DNA of 64,000 nt from DASPKM01 sp035628135 (GTDB taxonomy: Bacteria > Bacteroidota > Bacteroidia > Chitinophagales > Chitinophagaceae). The notes beneath the pieces were generated by a model. That model saw only the letters and a list, made by a program, of their open reading frames with translations. It searched no databases and was not told the DNA's origin. The translations under genes were made by a program, and so were the position numbers. The stretch's first letter is position 1. Each line of letters begins with the position of its first letter. This document shows, in pieces, positions 16,908 to 25,082 of this stretch. The DNA lies in contig DASPKM010000004.1 of assembly GCA_035628135.1 (NCBI GenBank), positions 366,392 to 430,391 on the forward strand. The letters run 5' to 3'.

Positions 16908-17029
16908 TGTATTCACGGTTAATGTAACTAACGGCGCCGAACCTTTAATCTTCATCCAATGCACTAACCAAGGTAATAAAAATATCAATTCCCTTCTGCA
17001 CTCACAGATAACCAGTACCTATAAACAAA

Positions 17030-17092
17030 CTGCTTTATTCTCAGTAAATCCTTCAAAAGGAAATTCGAACTCCGTCCCCTCCGCCCCGCTTT
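17030..17092 (+). repeat. array repeat f (last copy)
   Basis: CTGCTTTATTCTCAGTAAATC, core ATTCGAACTCCGTCCCCTC, CGCCCCGCTTT, then the right arm is lost. The following AGATTTAGCGTAGGC resembles the sequence after repeat a. No further copy is seen to the right. Confidence 0.75.
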
Positions 17093-17138
17093 CACTCCCA
17101 GAAGATTTAGCGTAGGCATGCTTTGCCTGGGCAACTTG

Positions 17139-18146
17139 TTAGTTTAGGACGAGCTCCATAATCTGGTGTCGCGCCTTTTTCGATTCAGGCAAATTCAGGA
17201 ACACCCAGGCATGTGCCATTCCTTCATATTCGTAATAGTTTATCTCCACGTTTTTGATACCGGCGAGATGTTTTAGTTTTCTTGCGTCTGAAACCAGTAT
17301 ATCTTTTGTTCCTGTAAAAACAGATATTTTTCCCAGGTTGTCAAGACACCCATTGATTGGGCTAAGCAAATAATGGGCAGGATCCGTATCTCCTGCATAT
17401 AACCTTCCCATCTCCCTGAGTCCTTTTATTCCGAGGAAAGGTTCTATTCCATTTACGTGTTCAATCTCCGGATTGCCAAGCGTGATATCCAGCCATGGTG
17501 AAATCAGGATGATCCGGGAAGGTTGTGGGAGATGTTCATGCTGTAATTTTTGCGCAAGTGCCAGTGCAAAGCCGCCACCCGATGAATCCCCCATAAAGAC
17601 CATTCCGGCACGATCAACTTCAGAAGCCAGTTGCCGGTAAAGCTTATCCACCATATCAAATGAATCTTTGTAGGTATGATGCGGTGCAAATGGAAAATCG
17701 GGTGCAGTAACGATGCAGCCTGTTTTATTTACAAGCTCCGACAGGAACTTCCAGTGAAAGGTGAGGAAACTGCTGGCATAAGCCCCTCCATGCAGGTATA
17801 AGACATGCGTGCCGCTGGCCTTCCTGTTCTTTGAACTGAGCTCAAAAACGTTGCGGTTATTTAATGTAGATTTACGGATATGGCAATTCCGTCTCGCCAC
17901 GGCAGAAGGTTCGGGGCTATTGAAGAAACTGAATTGACCAGATGCGAATTGCCTCCTGAGAAATTCCCTTCTGTTTACCAGCCCCAGCAGACGATTAAAT
18001 AATTTGCTTTGTATACTTGGCACGGAATAAATTTGATATAGAGAATTGTGAAGAACAGCTAAAGGTACGCCAATAAAAACACTAATAGAAAATGGGATAA
18101 TGCCTGTATAAACAAGGCATGCTTGTATCAGCAATGGATTTTTCAT
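17139..18146 (-). CDS. alpha/beta hydrolase fold-3 (HSL-like) esterase, membrane-anchored
   Basis: 335 residues. The N-terminal 35 residues are hydrophobic (LVYTGIIPFSISVFIGVPLAV) and probably anchor it in the membrane. The catalytic part has the hormone-sensitive-lipase-family oxyanion motif HGGAY, the nucleophile elbow GDSSGG, a LISPWLD strand, Asp in GTKDILVSD and His in YEGMAHAWVF. Members hydrolyse short acyl esters. The ATG at 18146 shares two bases with the ATG of the divergent acyltransferase gene, leaving no room for an upstream leader; the real start may be further inside, but no in-frame ATG near the N-terminus replaces it. Together with the next two genes it forms a hydrolase / acyltransferase / zinc-ribbon set. 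It directly follows repeat f. Confidence 0.85.
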   Translation of the reverse strand: MKNPLLIQACLVYTGIIPFSISVFIGVPLAVLHNSLYQIYSVPSIQSKLFNRLLGLVNRREFLRRQFASGQFSFFNSPEPSAVARRNCHIRKSTLNNRNVFELSSKNRKASGTHVLYLHGGAYASSFLTFHWKFLSELVNKTGCIVTAPDFPFAPHHTYKDSFDMVDKLYRQLASEVDRAGMVFMGDSSGGGFALALAQKLQHEHLPQPSRIILISPWLDITLGNPEIEHVNGIEPFLGIKGLREMGRLYAGDTDPAHYLLSPINGCLDNLGKISVFTGTKDILVSDARKLKHLAGIKNVEINYYEYEGMAHAWVFLNLPESKKARHQIMELVLN

Positions 18147-19428
18147 GGCAGATAAAAACCAGGATATAAATGACTTCTGGCTGCGACTTGATAATGCCGC
18201 GAAAATCTATCCTGCAATAAGGGATAAAGAACTGACGTCTGTTTTCAGGATATCAGTACAATTAAAGGAGAGAATAAAAGCAAAACAATTGCTGCAAGCG
18301 GTCCATTCCCTCGAAGAAAGATTTCCGTATTATAAAGTAAAGCTGAAAGCCGGCTTTTTCTGGTACTATCTCGAACCCGCTGACCTGCCAATCCCAGTAA
18401 TACCCGACAAGGAAATTCCGTGCAGGTCGTTTGGCAAACAGGAACTAATGTTCAGGGTGCTGGCAAAAGAAAGCAGTATCAGTGTTGAATTTTCACATAT
18501 CCTTACCGATGGGACCGGGGCCCTTGAATTTTTAAAATCGCTGCTTCTGGTTTATTTTGAAAAATGTCAACGCAATGTCCCAGCCACTGTTTCCCGTCAT
18601 ATTCCGGGAGAAACGCCGCAACCGGAAGAATACGAAGACGCCTATAAAAGATATTTTAAAAAAATTGCCGCCCGCCCCCCGAAAATCGCAAAAGCCTTTC
18701 ACGTGCCATTTCGTTTGCGGGAGGTGCCTCGTTTCTCTGTATTGACAGTTGTCCTGCCGCTTGATGAAATGCTGAAGAAGGCAAAGGAATATGAAGTGAG
18801 CCTGACAGAATATCTTACTGCGGTATATCTCCATTCCCTGCAGCAGGTTTATAATCAGCAATCATCGTTCCGGAAACATACGGCTAACAAGATACTGCGC
18901 ATTGAAGTACCCGTAAATCTTCGCAGGCTATTCCCTTCGCGCACTATGCGGAATTTTTCACTGTATGTGATGCCGGGCATTGACCTGCGGCTGGGCCACT
19001 ATACCTTTGACGAGATCATAAAGTTTGTTTATCACCAGGTAAGGCTCGAAACCGATAAGAAACTTATCAGTAAAATGATCTCCCGTAATGTGAGTGGAGA
19101 AAAAAATCCGGCCGTAAAGAGCCTGCCGCTGTTTATCAAATCATTTTTTCTGTCGAAACTGTATGCAATTGGTACAAGGCAATACAGCGGCGTAGTAACC
19201 AATATGGGGAAAATAGATATGGGTCCCGAAATAAACAATGTGATAAATAAATTTGTATTTATTCCGCCGCCGCCCAATAAAATATTGAGAGTAAACTGCG
19301 CTGTAGTGGGATTCGACGGTAAATTGGTACTGACCTTTGGAAACATTACCGTCAGTAAAGAAGTCGAAAGACAATTCCTGGTATTCCTGGCAGCACAGGG
19401 CGTACCGGTAAAAATCATGAAGCAATAG
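18145..19428 (+). CDS. alcohol acetyltransferase-like acyltransferase
   Basis: 427 residues of the chloramphenicol-acetyltransferase / condensation-domain superfamily. The catalytic HxxxDG motif is present as HILTDG (about residue 119), and the C-terminal half includes the bridging DFGW-like region in a diverged form. The opening FWLRLDNAAKIYPAI is characteristic of the bacterial alcohol acetyltransferase-like family, supporting the start at 18145. These enzymes move an acyl group from CoA (or a carrier) to an alcohol or amine; the substrate is unknown. It is divergent from the hydrolase gene with overlapping start codons, and the next gene starts 15 bases downstream. Gene neighbourhoods with the same three partners occur in other bacteria as far as I recall. 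Confidence 0.8.
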   Translation: MADKNQDINDFWLRLDNAAKIYPAIRDKELTSVFRISVQLKERIKAKQLLQAVHSLEERFPYYKVKLKAGFFWYYLEPADLPIPVIPDKEIPCRSFGKQELMFRVLAKESSISVEFSHILTDGTGALEFLKSLLLVYFEKCQRNVPATVSRHIPGETPQPEEYEDAYKRYFKKIAARPPKIAKAFHVPFRLREVPRFSVLTVVLPLDEMLKKAKEYEVSLTEYLTAVYLHSLQQVYNQQSSFRKHTANKILRIEVPVNLRRLFPSRTMRNFSLYVMPGIDLRLGHYTFDEIIKFVYHQVRLETDKKLISKMISRNVSGEKNPAVKSLPLFIKSFFLSKLYAIGTRQYSGVVTNMGKIDMGPEINNVINKFVFIPPPPNKILRVNCAVVGFDGKLVLTFGNITVSKEVERQFLVFLAAQGVPVKIMKQ

Positions 19429-19443
19429 CAATATTGAACAATT

Positions 19444-20148
19444 ATGATCATTTGTAAAAATTGCGGTGTAGAACTGGAAGAGGGAATAGCAAATTGCCCT
19501 TTATGCGGTCAATCAGCAGGCAGCGATGATACCAGTTTGTCGCAAATCCCTGTTCCAGAACAGAAATCTGTTTATGGACGGGAAATGACCCAGCCCCAGA
19601 AACAATTCACCTGGGAAATAGTTTCTCTTATCCTTCTTTCCGGCGCCATTGCAACTTTTATTGTCGATTTTATTATCAGTCGCCGGATTACCTGGTCAGA
19701 GTTGCCTATGGCCATGAGCCTTACTATTTTTTCTTACATTTCATTATTTGCATTCTGGAGGCAACGGTTGGTTGTTCAAATGACCGGCGGGCTCATGCTA
19801 TCTTCTTTATGTCTTGTTGTTCTTGATCTATTGATCGGTGGTATTCACTGGTCAACGCGCCTGGCGATACCGTTGCTTACGGCAACTACCATTGTATTAA
19901 TGATATTGATCTTTGTTGTCCGTAATTCAAAGTACAAAGGGATCAACCTGATTGCCTGGATTTTTTTGGGTGCGGCAATTCTGTGCCTTTGTATTGATGG
20001 CGTTTTGTCTATTTATAAAACAGGTTCTTTTCACCTGTCATGGAGTATTATTGCAATAAGCTGTATCGTACCTGTTGTTTTAGTGCTTCTTTTTGCGCAT
20101 TTCCGGTTGAAGAAAGGGCGGAGCTTAGAGAAAACCTTTCATGTTTGA
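19444..20148 (+). CDS. zinc-ribbon membrane protein (DUF6320-like)
   Basis: 234 residues. A rubredoxin-like zinc ribbon at the N-terminus (CKNCG ... CPLCG, Cys residues at about 4, 7, 18 and 21) is followed by six hydrophobic segments between residues 55 and 220. This combination matches DUF6320-type proteins that accompany alcohol acetyltransferase-like genes. The function is not known; a membrane partner for acyl transfer or lipid modification by the neighbouring enzymes is an inference. It begins 15 bases after the acyltransferase stop codon, so the pair is one operon. It converges on the AlkC-like gene, whose stop is 6 bases away. Confidence 0.75.
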   Translation: MIICKNCGVELEEGIANCPLCGQSAGSDDTSLSQIPVPEQKSVYGREMTQPQKQFTWEIVSLILLSGAIATFIVDFIISRRITWSELPMAMSLTIFSYISLFAFWRQRLVVQMTGGLMLSSLCLVVLDLLIGGIHWSTRLAIPLLTATTIVLMILIFVVRNSKYKGINLIAWIFLGAAILCLCIDGVLSIYKTGSFHLSWSIIAISCIVPVVLVLLFAHFRLKKGRSLEKTFHV

Positions 20149-20154
20149 ATGTTT

Positions 20155-21279
20155 TTACACAAGCTGAAATTGCTTCTTACCAAAGGATTTCCCATTTATC
20201 TGAATTTCTATTTCGTGCCGCCCGCGAAAAAGCTTCCGGGTAGTCATATGTTCGCGCAGCACATGTCGTTTTGTGAGCACAATACTTTCTCCTTTGGAAA
20301 GCGATAGGTTCTTTAGCTTGAAGACCTTCTTGCTGTTGACTTTACCTGATTTATTTGGAAAGTACAGTATATAGTCGGCAATGATGTGCGCGTCTTCCTG
20401 CGCTTGTATTGTAAAAGAAAATTCCAATGTGTTATTCATCTTGACCTTTGCTGGTATCCTGAAGTTTAAGGCACGTATAGCTGCCTTACGCGAAACGCCC
20501 AACAGATCCATTGCTTTGGGGTTTCCATTTTTAATGAGTGTCCGCAAGCCATGGCGGACAATATAGTCCATTTCTTTCGGCGTTTGCTTTGCTGATCGTT
20601 TCCATCGCATGAGCGTATCAATTGCCAAACCCGGGTCAATTTTTGAAATGTCGTTTATGTGATTTGCAACGGAACGGACAACGAACCTTGTTGAATCGAA
20701 AAAAAGATTGTCAAGTATCGGAATCGGAGCGGTTATAGGGATGTTTACTTTCTGCGACCACGGAAGCTTTGGACGCGTTCCTTCACTGCATAACCTACGG
20801 ACATGGTAATGCGCGTCTCTGCTCCATTTTAACAATGTCCTCAACGTTTCTTCGGGAAATGCGTTAATGAAATACCGGATAGCGTCCTCCGCCGAAAAAC
20901 GCATAGTCAGCTCGTAAAGTGCGTTAAGAGAAAGCGCCAGGTCATCTTGATTGCAGCCGTAGCGCGCAATATATTCCCCATACGGCGCATAGATGAAGTC
21001 ACCGAAATCGTTGTCGGAGAGTTCAGGATTGTTTGGCGCGGGAAGCGATTGAAGTATCACATTCACTCCCTGCCCATAATCGCCGGGCAAGTATTGCTTC
21101 AAACATTGTGCAATCCAGTAAATCCTCGCCTTGAGTTCGAGTTCGGGAAATTTGGCGACAACTTCACGAATAAACCGGGTTTTTTGGAACGGAGGATATA
21201 CGCGATGTATTTCTCCTGCAATTTGCTCAACTTTTGCTGCATTGAACAGGAGATCTTTGAGTAAAACTTTCTCTGCCAT
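20155..21279 (-). CDS. AlkC/AlkD-type DNA alkylation repair HEAT protein
   Basis: 374 residues from ATG at 21279 (MAEKVLLKDLLFN); the frame is open further up but without similarity. Residues 1-270 are helical HEAT-like repeats, with DAHYHVRRLCSEGTRPKLPW and VRSVANHINDISKIDP, both typical of the AlkC/AlkD DNA glycosylase superfamily that removes N3- and N7-alkylated purines by wrapping the duplex. The last 100 residues (NNTLEFSFTIQAQEDAHIIADY and onwards) are beta-stranded and fit the immunoglobulin-like domain that some AlkC proteins carry at the C-terminus for DNA binding. A conserved catalytic acidic residue cannot be fixed by eye. A DUF1801 gene lies 38 bases upstream on the same strand, probably co-transcribed. 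Confidence 0.85.
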   Translation of the reverse strand: MAEKVLLKDLLFNAAKVEQIAGEIHRVYPPFQKTRFIREVVAKFPELELKARIYWIAQCLKQYLPGDYGQGVNVILQSLPAPNNPELSDNDFGDFIYAPYGEYIARYGCNQDDLALSLNALYELTMRFSAEDAIRYFINAFPEETLRTLLKWSRDAHYHVRRLCSEGTRPKLPWSQKVNIPITAPIPILDNLFFDSTRFVVRSVANHINDISKIDPGLAIDTLMRWKRSAKQTPKEMDYIVRHGLRTLIKNGNPKAMDLLGVSRKAAIRALNFRIPAKVKMNNTLEFSFTIQAQEDAHIIADYILYFPNKSGKVNSKKVFKLKNLSLSKGESIVLTKRHVLREHMTTRKLFRGRHEIEIQINGKSFGKKQFQLV

Positions 21280-21317
21280 GTAGTCAACTTTGTCTTTTGC
21301 AGGTTTGAACGCAGTGG

Positions 21318-21785
21318 TTACTCGGCATCTTTTAATTTTATCCATTCCTGGATGACAGATTCAAGAGCCTTCTTTTTGTTCTCAATATCCTTCATGTCTG
21401 TAAATCTCGCTACCCGCCCGGTAGTGCCATCGCCTTCCAGTAAGCCTGATTTATTAGGCAGCGAAGCGCCGTAGTGGAACATAAGGCTAACGTGCTGTTT
21501 TGCATTAAGGAAATAAGACGCGATGTTGCCTTTGTAAATAAATGTAGGTACACTCCATTTGATATCTTCGCTTATCTTATCGCTGCTGTTCATGATTATC
21601 TCCCGCACACGTTGTATTTCGGCATGCATGGGATGATTTTTCTTTTTTAGAAATTCATCCACTTTTGGATTGTTCCCGGGTTTTGCAGTGGAGACGGTAG
21701 CCTTTTTGGCTGCCTTTTTAGCCGGTGCAGCAGGTTTCCTGGTAGATTGCTTTTTAGAAGGCGTCGCTGCCTTTTTTGTGGCCAT
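21318..21785 (-). CDS. DUF1801 protein with histone-like basic tail
   Basis: 155 residues. The first 45 residues are a Lys/Ala/Pro-rich low-complexity tail (KKAATPSKKQSTRKP and KKAAKKATVSTAK), like those of bacterial histone-H1-like proteins. The rest is a DUF1801 domain (YdhG-like): KVDEFLKKKNHPMHAEIQRVREII, KISEDIKWSVPTFIYKG, and LMFHYGASLPNKSGLLEGDG. DUF1801 proteins are small, of uncertain function; the tail suggests nucleic-acid association. It sits upstream of the AlkC-like gene on the same strand, so a link to DNA maintenance is possible but based only on position. A second DUF1801 gene without such a tail is at 34509. Confidence 0.85.
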   Translation of the reverse strand: MATKKAATPSKKQSTRKPAAPAKKAAKKATVSTAKPGNNPKVDEFLKKKNHPMHAEIQRVREIIMNSSDKISEDIKWSVPTFIYKGNIASYFLNAKQHVSLMFHYGASLPNKSGLLEGDGTTGRVARFTDMKDIENKKKALESVIQEWIKLKDAE

Positions 21786-21983
21786 ATAAAATAATTGTGG
21801 GGTTAAATTTACTAAATACTGCTAACCCTGGTCTTGACCCAAGCAACTTTTGACAATTTGCTTTAAATGGTATCATTACGATGAACAATAAACCGGCTCT
21901 CTTTAAGAAAAATTTCTATTTCTTGCGACTTTCTGCACAACCCGCTGCTCTAATTAAAAAGCTTTAACCACAGACGACAAAGC

Positions 21984-22505
21984 ATGAACAGAAGCCCGGA
22001 AGAATTTATCGACCTTTTAAAGCCAGTGTACAATAATGCGCTGCAATACTGTCTTGCCCTTACTAAAAATGGAACGGAAGCGAAAGACTTGTTGCAGGAA
22101 TCACTGCTAAAGGGCATCCAGGGTTTTAGATCGCTCCGGGAAGAAGCTAAGTTCAAATCATGGCTCTTTAAGATCATCACCCGTGAATTCTATGCCCTGT
22201 CGCGGAAATCTGTTAGCAGGAAGCATCTCCTAAACGGGCTTAAGGCTGAAACTACGGAGTTCCCAAATGTGTTCAGCAATGAAATATCAGACCTCAAACA
22301 AAAAGCGCTGCTGCACGCCATGAAACTACTAAACGAAAAGGAAAGAGCAGCCATTCTATTGTTCGAAGTGGGCGGATTTTCATTGGAAGAAGTACGACAA
22401 ATACAGGGCGAGCATTCCCTATCAGCCATAAAATCCAGGCTCAGCAGAACGAGGAGCAAGTTAAAGGAACTCATCCTGAGCCTGCAAAATGAAAAACAAT
22501 TATAA
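21984..22505 (+). CDS. ECF-type RNA polymerase sigma factor
   Basis: 173 residues. Region 2 covers about residues 10-75 (YNNALQYCLALTKNGTEAKDLLQESLLKG ... FKSWLFKIITREFY), with the usual DLLQE and a W in the -10 binding helix. Region 4 covers about 110-165 (LNEKERAAILLFEVGGFSLEEVRQIQGEHSLSAIKSRLSRTRSKL), a standard -35 binding helix-turn-helix. It should direct core polymerase to a small regulon, controlled by the partner encoded directly downstream. The two genes overlap by 17 bases, which signals translational coupling. There is no signal about the stimulus. Confidence 0.93.
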   Translation: MNRSPEEFIDLLKPVYNNALQYCLALTKNGTEAKDLLQESLLKGIQGFRSLREEAKFKSWLFKIITREFYALSRKSVSRKHLLNGLKAETTEFPNVFSNEISDLKQKALLHAMKLLNEKERAAILLFEVGGFSLEEVRQIQGEHSLSAIKSRLSRTRSKLKELILSLQNEKQL

Positions 22506-23706
22506 AAATGAGATTATGCCAGGCACACCACCCTTTCACGATTCGAATGACGAACTCAACTCGCATTGGAAATCCATAAAAGACGCTGACTTCAGCGCCT
22601 CATTTCCCGAAACGGCCCAATGGATCCGGGAAAATGCAAAAAGCGGGCGTTTTGGACGCAACAGAACGCGCAGCCGTATTAAATGGACCGTGGCTGCTTT
22701 TATTCCTTTGCTGTTTATCATTTCGTGCACCTATAAAGTTGACCGGTTGGAAAAGTTTGGCGACCTCATAAATTTCAGTTTGCACAAGGGTAACCATACA
22801 TCCTTTCAACAATTGGCTTCGTTACAAAAACGATTTGGCTTTTCCAGCTACCAATTGTTTCAACCCGGCTTACCTCACCTGGCTTCCTTTATTTCGCTGG
22901 TGAGAAACGATGCCGGCGTTATTGAAAAAGAACTTTCTGCCGTGAGCGGTGTAAGCAGGTTAAAGGTATCGCGGATAAACTATTCTGTCAGGGAATCGTT
23001 GTTTTCCACTTTTGTACATACGAGGTTGAAAATGGGTGCTTCGCCCAAGCCCGAAAAGGAAGTAATAAAAAAAGCCGTGCAGAACGAATTAAAAACACAA
23101 GGCTTCGCACATGTGGATATAGATATTGCAATTGATGAAAAAGAACCCTTAGTGGTAAAGTATAATTTACCCGAAGACACGGAGTCTGATACGGCGGTAA
23201 CGATCATTTATGTACCTGACAGCGCCCCCCGGTTTGTCCCGCGCTCAAACACGATGTCGAGGCAGGCCAGGCAATTGAAAAATTTTGAATGGATATTAGG
23301 CACGTGGAAAGTGTTGCATAAAGACGTAGAAACCTGGCATCACTGGGTGGGCATGAGCGATACAGTCCTAAAATGCTACGTTCTCGAAAAACCGGGCAAA
23401 CAGGTAAACCTGACAGTAGGCTTTTACCTCAAGAACAGCCATACGAATGAAATCGAGCTGCATTTGAAAAGTGAACAATGGACGTTTGTAACACGATCAA
23501 ATACGCCGTGGCAATTCAGCAACGACTCGGAGGGCCCACGCAGCGACGTGACCTGGGCACTAAAGGATAACAATACCTGGCAAATCATGTTCTCCGGCCA
23601 GGGGAATAAAGAGTTCATCAACTTATCGCGGCAGCCCAACCAGGAAATGGAAGACCTGGTACGATCGATGATCAAAAACCATCCTGACAAGGGCACAAAG
23701 TATTAA
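22489..23706 (+). CDS. putative anti-sigma-like membrane protein with lipocalin-type C-domain
   Basis: 405 residues, starting inside the end of the sigma factor gene (overlap 17 bases), so it is the likely anti-sigma or sensor partner. An N-terminal cytoplasmic stretch of about 70 residues (NDELNSHWKSIKDADFSASFPETAQW) is followed by one transmembrane segment (WTVAAFIPLLFIIS, about 67-80). The periplasmic part has a segment of unknown fold and then, from about residue 265, a domain opening NFEWILGTWKVLHKDVETW that resembles the DUF6265 barrel. No classical anti-sigma zinc motif is present, so the role is inferred from position and topology. It ends at a terminator hairpin. Confidence 0.65.
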   Translation: MKNNYKNEIMPGTPPFHDSNDELNSHWKSIKDADFSASFPETAQWIRENAKSGRFGRNRTRSRIKWTVAAFIPLLFIISCTYKVDRLEKFGDLINFSLHKGNHTSFQQLASLQKRFGFSSYQLFQPGLPHLASFISLVRNDAGVIEKELSAVSGVSRLKVSRINYSVRESLFSTFVHTRLKMGASPKPEKEVIKKAVQNELKTQGFAHVDIDIAIDEKEPLVVKYNLPEDTESDTAVTIIYVPDSAPRFVPRSNTMSRQARQLKNFEWILGTWKVLHKDVETWHHWVGMSDTVLKCYVLEKPGKQVNLTVGFYLKNSHTNEIELHLKSEQWTFVTRSNTPWQFSNDSEGPRSDVTWALKDNNTWQIMFSGQGNKEFINLSRQPNQEMEDLVRSMIKNHPDKGTKY

Positions 23707-23710
23707 ACAA

Positions 23711-23740
23711 AAGTTCCCGGCACATGCCGGAACTTTTTTA
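23711..23740 (+). terminator. Rho-independent terminator of the sigma/anti-sigma operon
   Basis: AAGTTCCCGGCA pairs with TGCCGGAACTT (one bulged C), loop CA, followed by TTTTTTA. Confidence 0.8.
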
Positions 23741-24005
23741 TCAAGTGGATTGCAATACCGGCACTTCATTGAATTCAATCAGGTTGTCTGCCAACGCTCC
23801 GGTAATCGGCATGCCGGTGGGTCCTTCCATAAATAGCCATTGGCCTTCAAGTATTGATCTCGGGGAATGTATTCACCCTTGCTGTTGCGCCGCATGTCAA
23901 TGGCGCCATATACCAGCTAAAGCTTTTTCATCAATAGCAATAGCTTGTTCAATGCTCTTTGGAAGTTCGTGCCGTTCAATAACCACCCGTTCGATATCCT
24001 GTTAG
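23741..24005 (-). pseudogene. remnant of an ATP-grasp (MvdC/MvdD-like) gene C-terminus
   Basis: Read on the minus strand, pieces in different frames match the end of an ATP-grasp ligase of the MvdC/MvdD (graspetide/RimK-like) type: VVIERHELPKSIEQA, then LVYGAIDMRRNSKGEYI in another frame, then EGQWLFMEGPTGMPITGALAD after a further shift and stop. Intact relatives have an uninterrupted stretch of the form YGAID ... GEY-FLEINP-GQW. The 5' two thirds, including the ATP-binding lysines, are missing upstream. It is therefore a decayed fragment with at least two frame changes, lying between two terminators. The family call rests on motif order and would be confirmed by a frameshift-tolerant protein search. 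Confidence 0.55.
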
Positions 24006-24014
24006 TGGTATTTT

Positions 24015-24064
24015 GAAAAGAAAAATCCCAAACTTCTTCACTTACGTGGAGAAGATCTGGGATT
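24015..24064 (-). terminator. Rho-independent terminator of the DUF4397 gene
   Basis: On the minus strand AATCCCAGATCTTCTCCAC pairs with GTGAAGAAGTTTGGGATT (imperfect stem, loop GTAA) and runs into TTTTTCTTTTC. Confidence 0.75.
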
Positions 24065-24088
24065 GTGATATACTGAAACCCTGCTTAC

Positions 24089-24829
24089 TTATTTTCCGTC
24101 GTCTGTCAAAGTTCCGTTCTGGATAAACCTGATCTGCACTTTTGTATCATCAGTTGCGCCGGGAACGCCAGACAGCAATATTGTGTACACCCTTCCCTGG
24201 GCAACGTCTATCGTCCTGCTGGCATCGATGGCTGCGCCATTCTTTGCGGCAACGGTCAACTGGCCGGGAGCAACCGCTTTAAATTCACTAACACCTGCAT
24301 AAGTTGCAGTTTCATTTACTACGGTATTGCCACCTGCGGAAATGGTAACGAGCGGTGTATTTACCGAATCGGTAATGGCATTTACATAACGTATGTATGC
24401 CTGGCCCGATGCAGCGGACAAGCTATCGATGTTATCCTGCACCACTACGTTGCGGTAGCTGTTGTTGGCTCCTACTACGAATACCGAATAGTACTTGTCG
24501 TCTTTAAATTCATAATCAACGCTGGCCAGCGGCTTGCTTGCAGGATAATCAAAACTTTGAACGGGCCTGTTGCCTATGTATATATTCTGATATCCCCCGG
24601 TATAACTGGTGTAGCTCAGCGGCGTACGCGTGAGCAGGTTGCCTGAAAGCGTAACCACCACCGACCGCTGGTCGGGCGCCAGGTTAACGGCCATCAACCC
24701 CGCAGCGGGAACGTCAACATTGTTATCGTTGTTCTTGGTACATGCTGCAAACAATACTGCTGCCGCCACTATCGCTATACCGGCAAACAAATTCCGGCGG
24801 AAGCTCAAAGAGACCTTCTTCATATTCAT
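24089..24829 (-). CDS. DUF4397 lipoprotein
   Basis: 246 residues. The signal peptide ends in the lipobox LFAAC (Cys30), then a short Lys/Asn tether. The mature protein has two halves of Ig-like beta strands. The stretch AYIRYVNAITDSVNTPLVTISAGG, preceded by VDYEFKDDKYYSVFVVG, is the DUF4397 hallmark: an Arg-hydrophobic-Asn strand with a Ser/Asp turn. Such lipoproteins are very common in Bacteroidota envelopes and are of unknown function. It is monocistronic, ending at its own terminator. The start is the ATG at 24829; a second Met two codons in is equally possible. Confidence 0.85.
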   Translation of the reverse strand: MNMKKVSLSFRRNLFAGIAIVAAAVLFAACTKNNDNNVDVPAAGLMAVNLAPDQRSVVVTLSGNLLTRTPLSYTSYTGGYQNIYIGNRPVQSFDYPASKPLASVDYEFKDDKYYSVFVVGANNSYRNVVVQDNIDSLSAASGQAYIRYVNAITDSVNTPLVTISAGGNTVVNETATYAGVSEFKAVAPGQLTVAAKNGAAIDASRTIDVAQGRVYTILLSGVPGATDDTKVQIRFIQNGTLTDDGK

Positions 24830-25082
24830 CTATATTTTTTTGATTTAAAAAAACTGGTTAAGCACGCAGGAAGAAATGGTTATGATATGCCCCGGTTGGA
24901 TTTAGGAGGCACCAAAGTTATTTAAACAACCTTTGCTGTTTTTATAATGAAATGATAAAGCATCGTTAAGCAAACTCTAAAAAGCCATTCATGATTTCAT
25001 GCGCACCGGGGCGAATGGCCCGTATTTCAGGCGGGATATCACAATTCCTTTTTTTATTGTACGATTGGGCTTACTTTAAATC

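Noticed and set aside
12122..17092. Classical integron attC array.
   Set aside because: The repeats lack the GTTRRRY / RYYYAAC core pair and do not fold into the long imperfect hairpin of attC sites; no IntI-like gene is in view.
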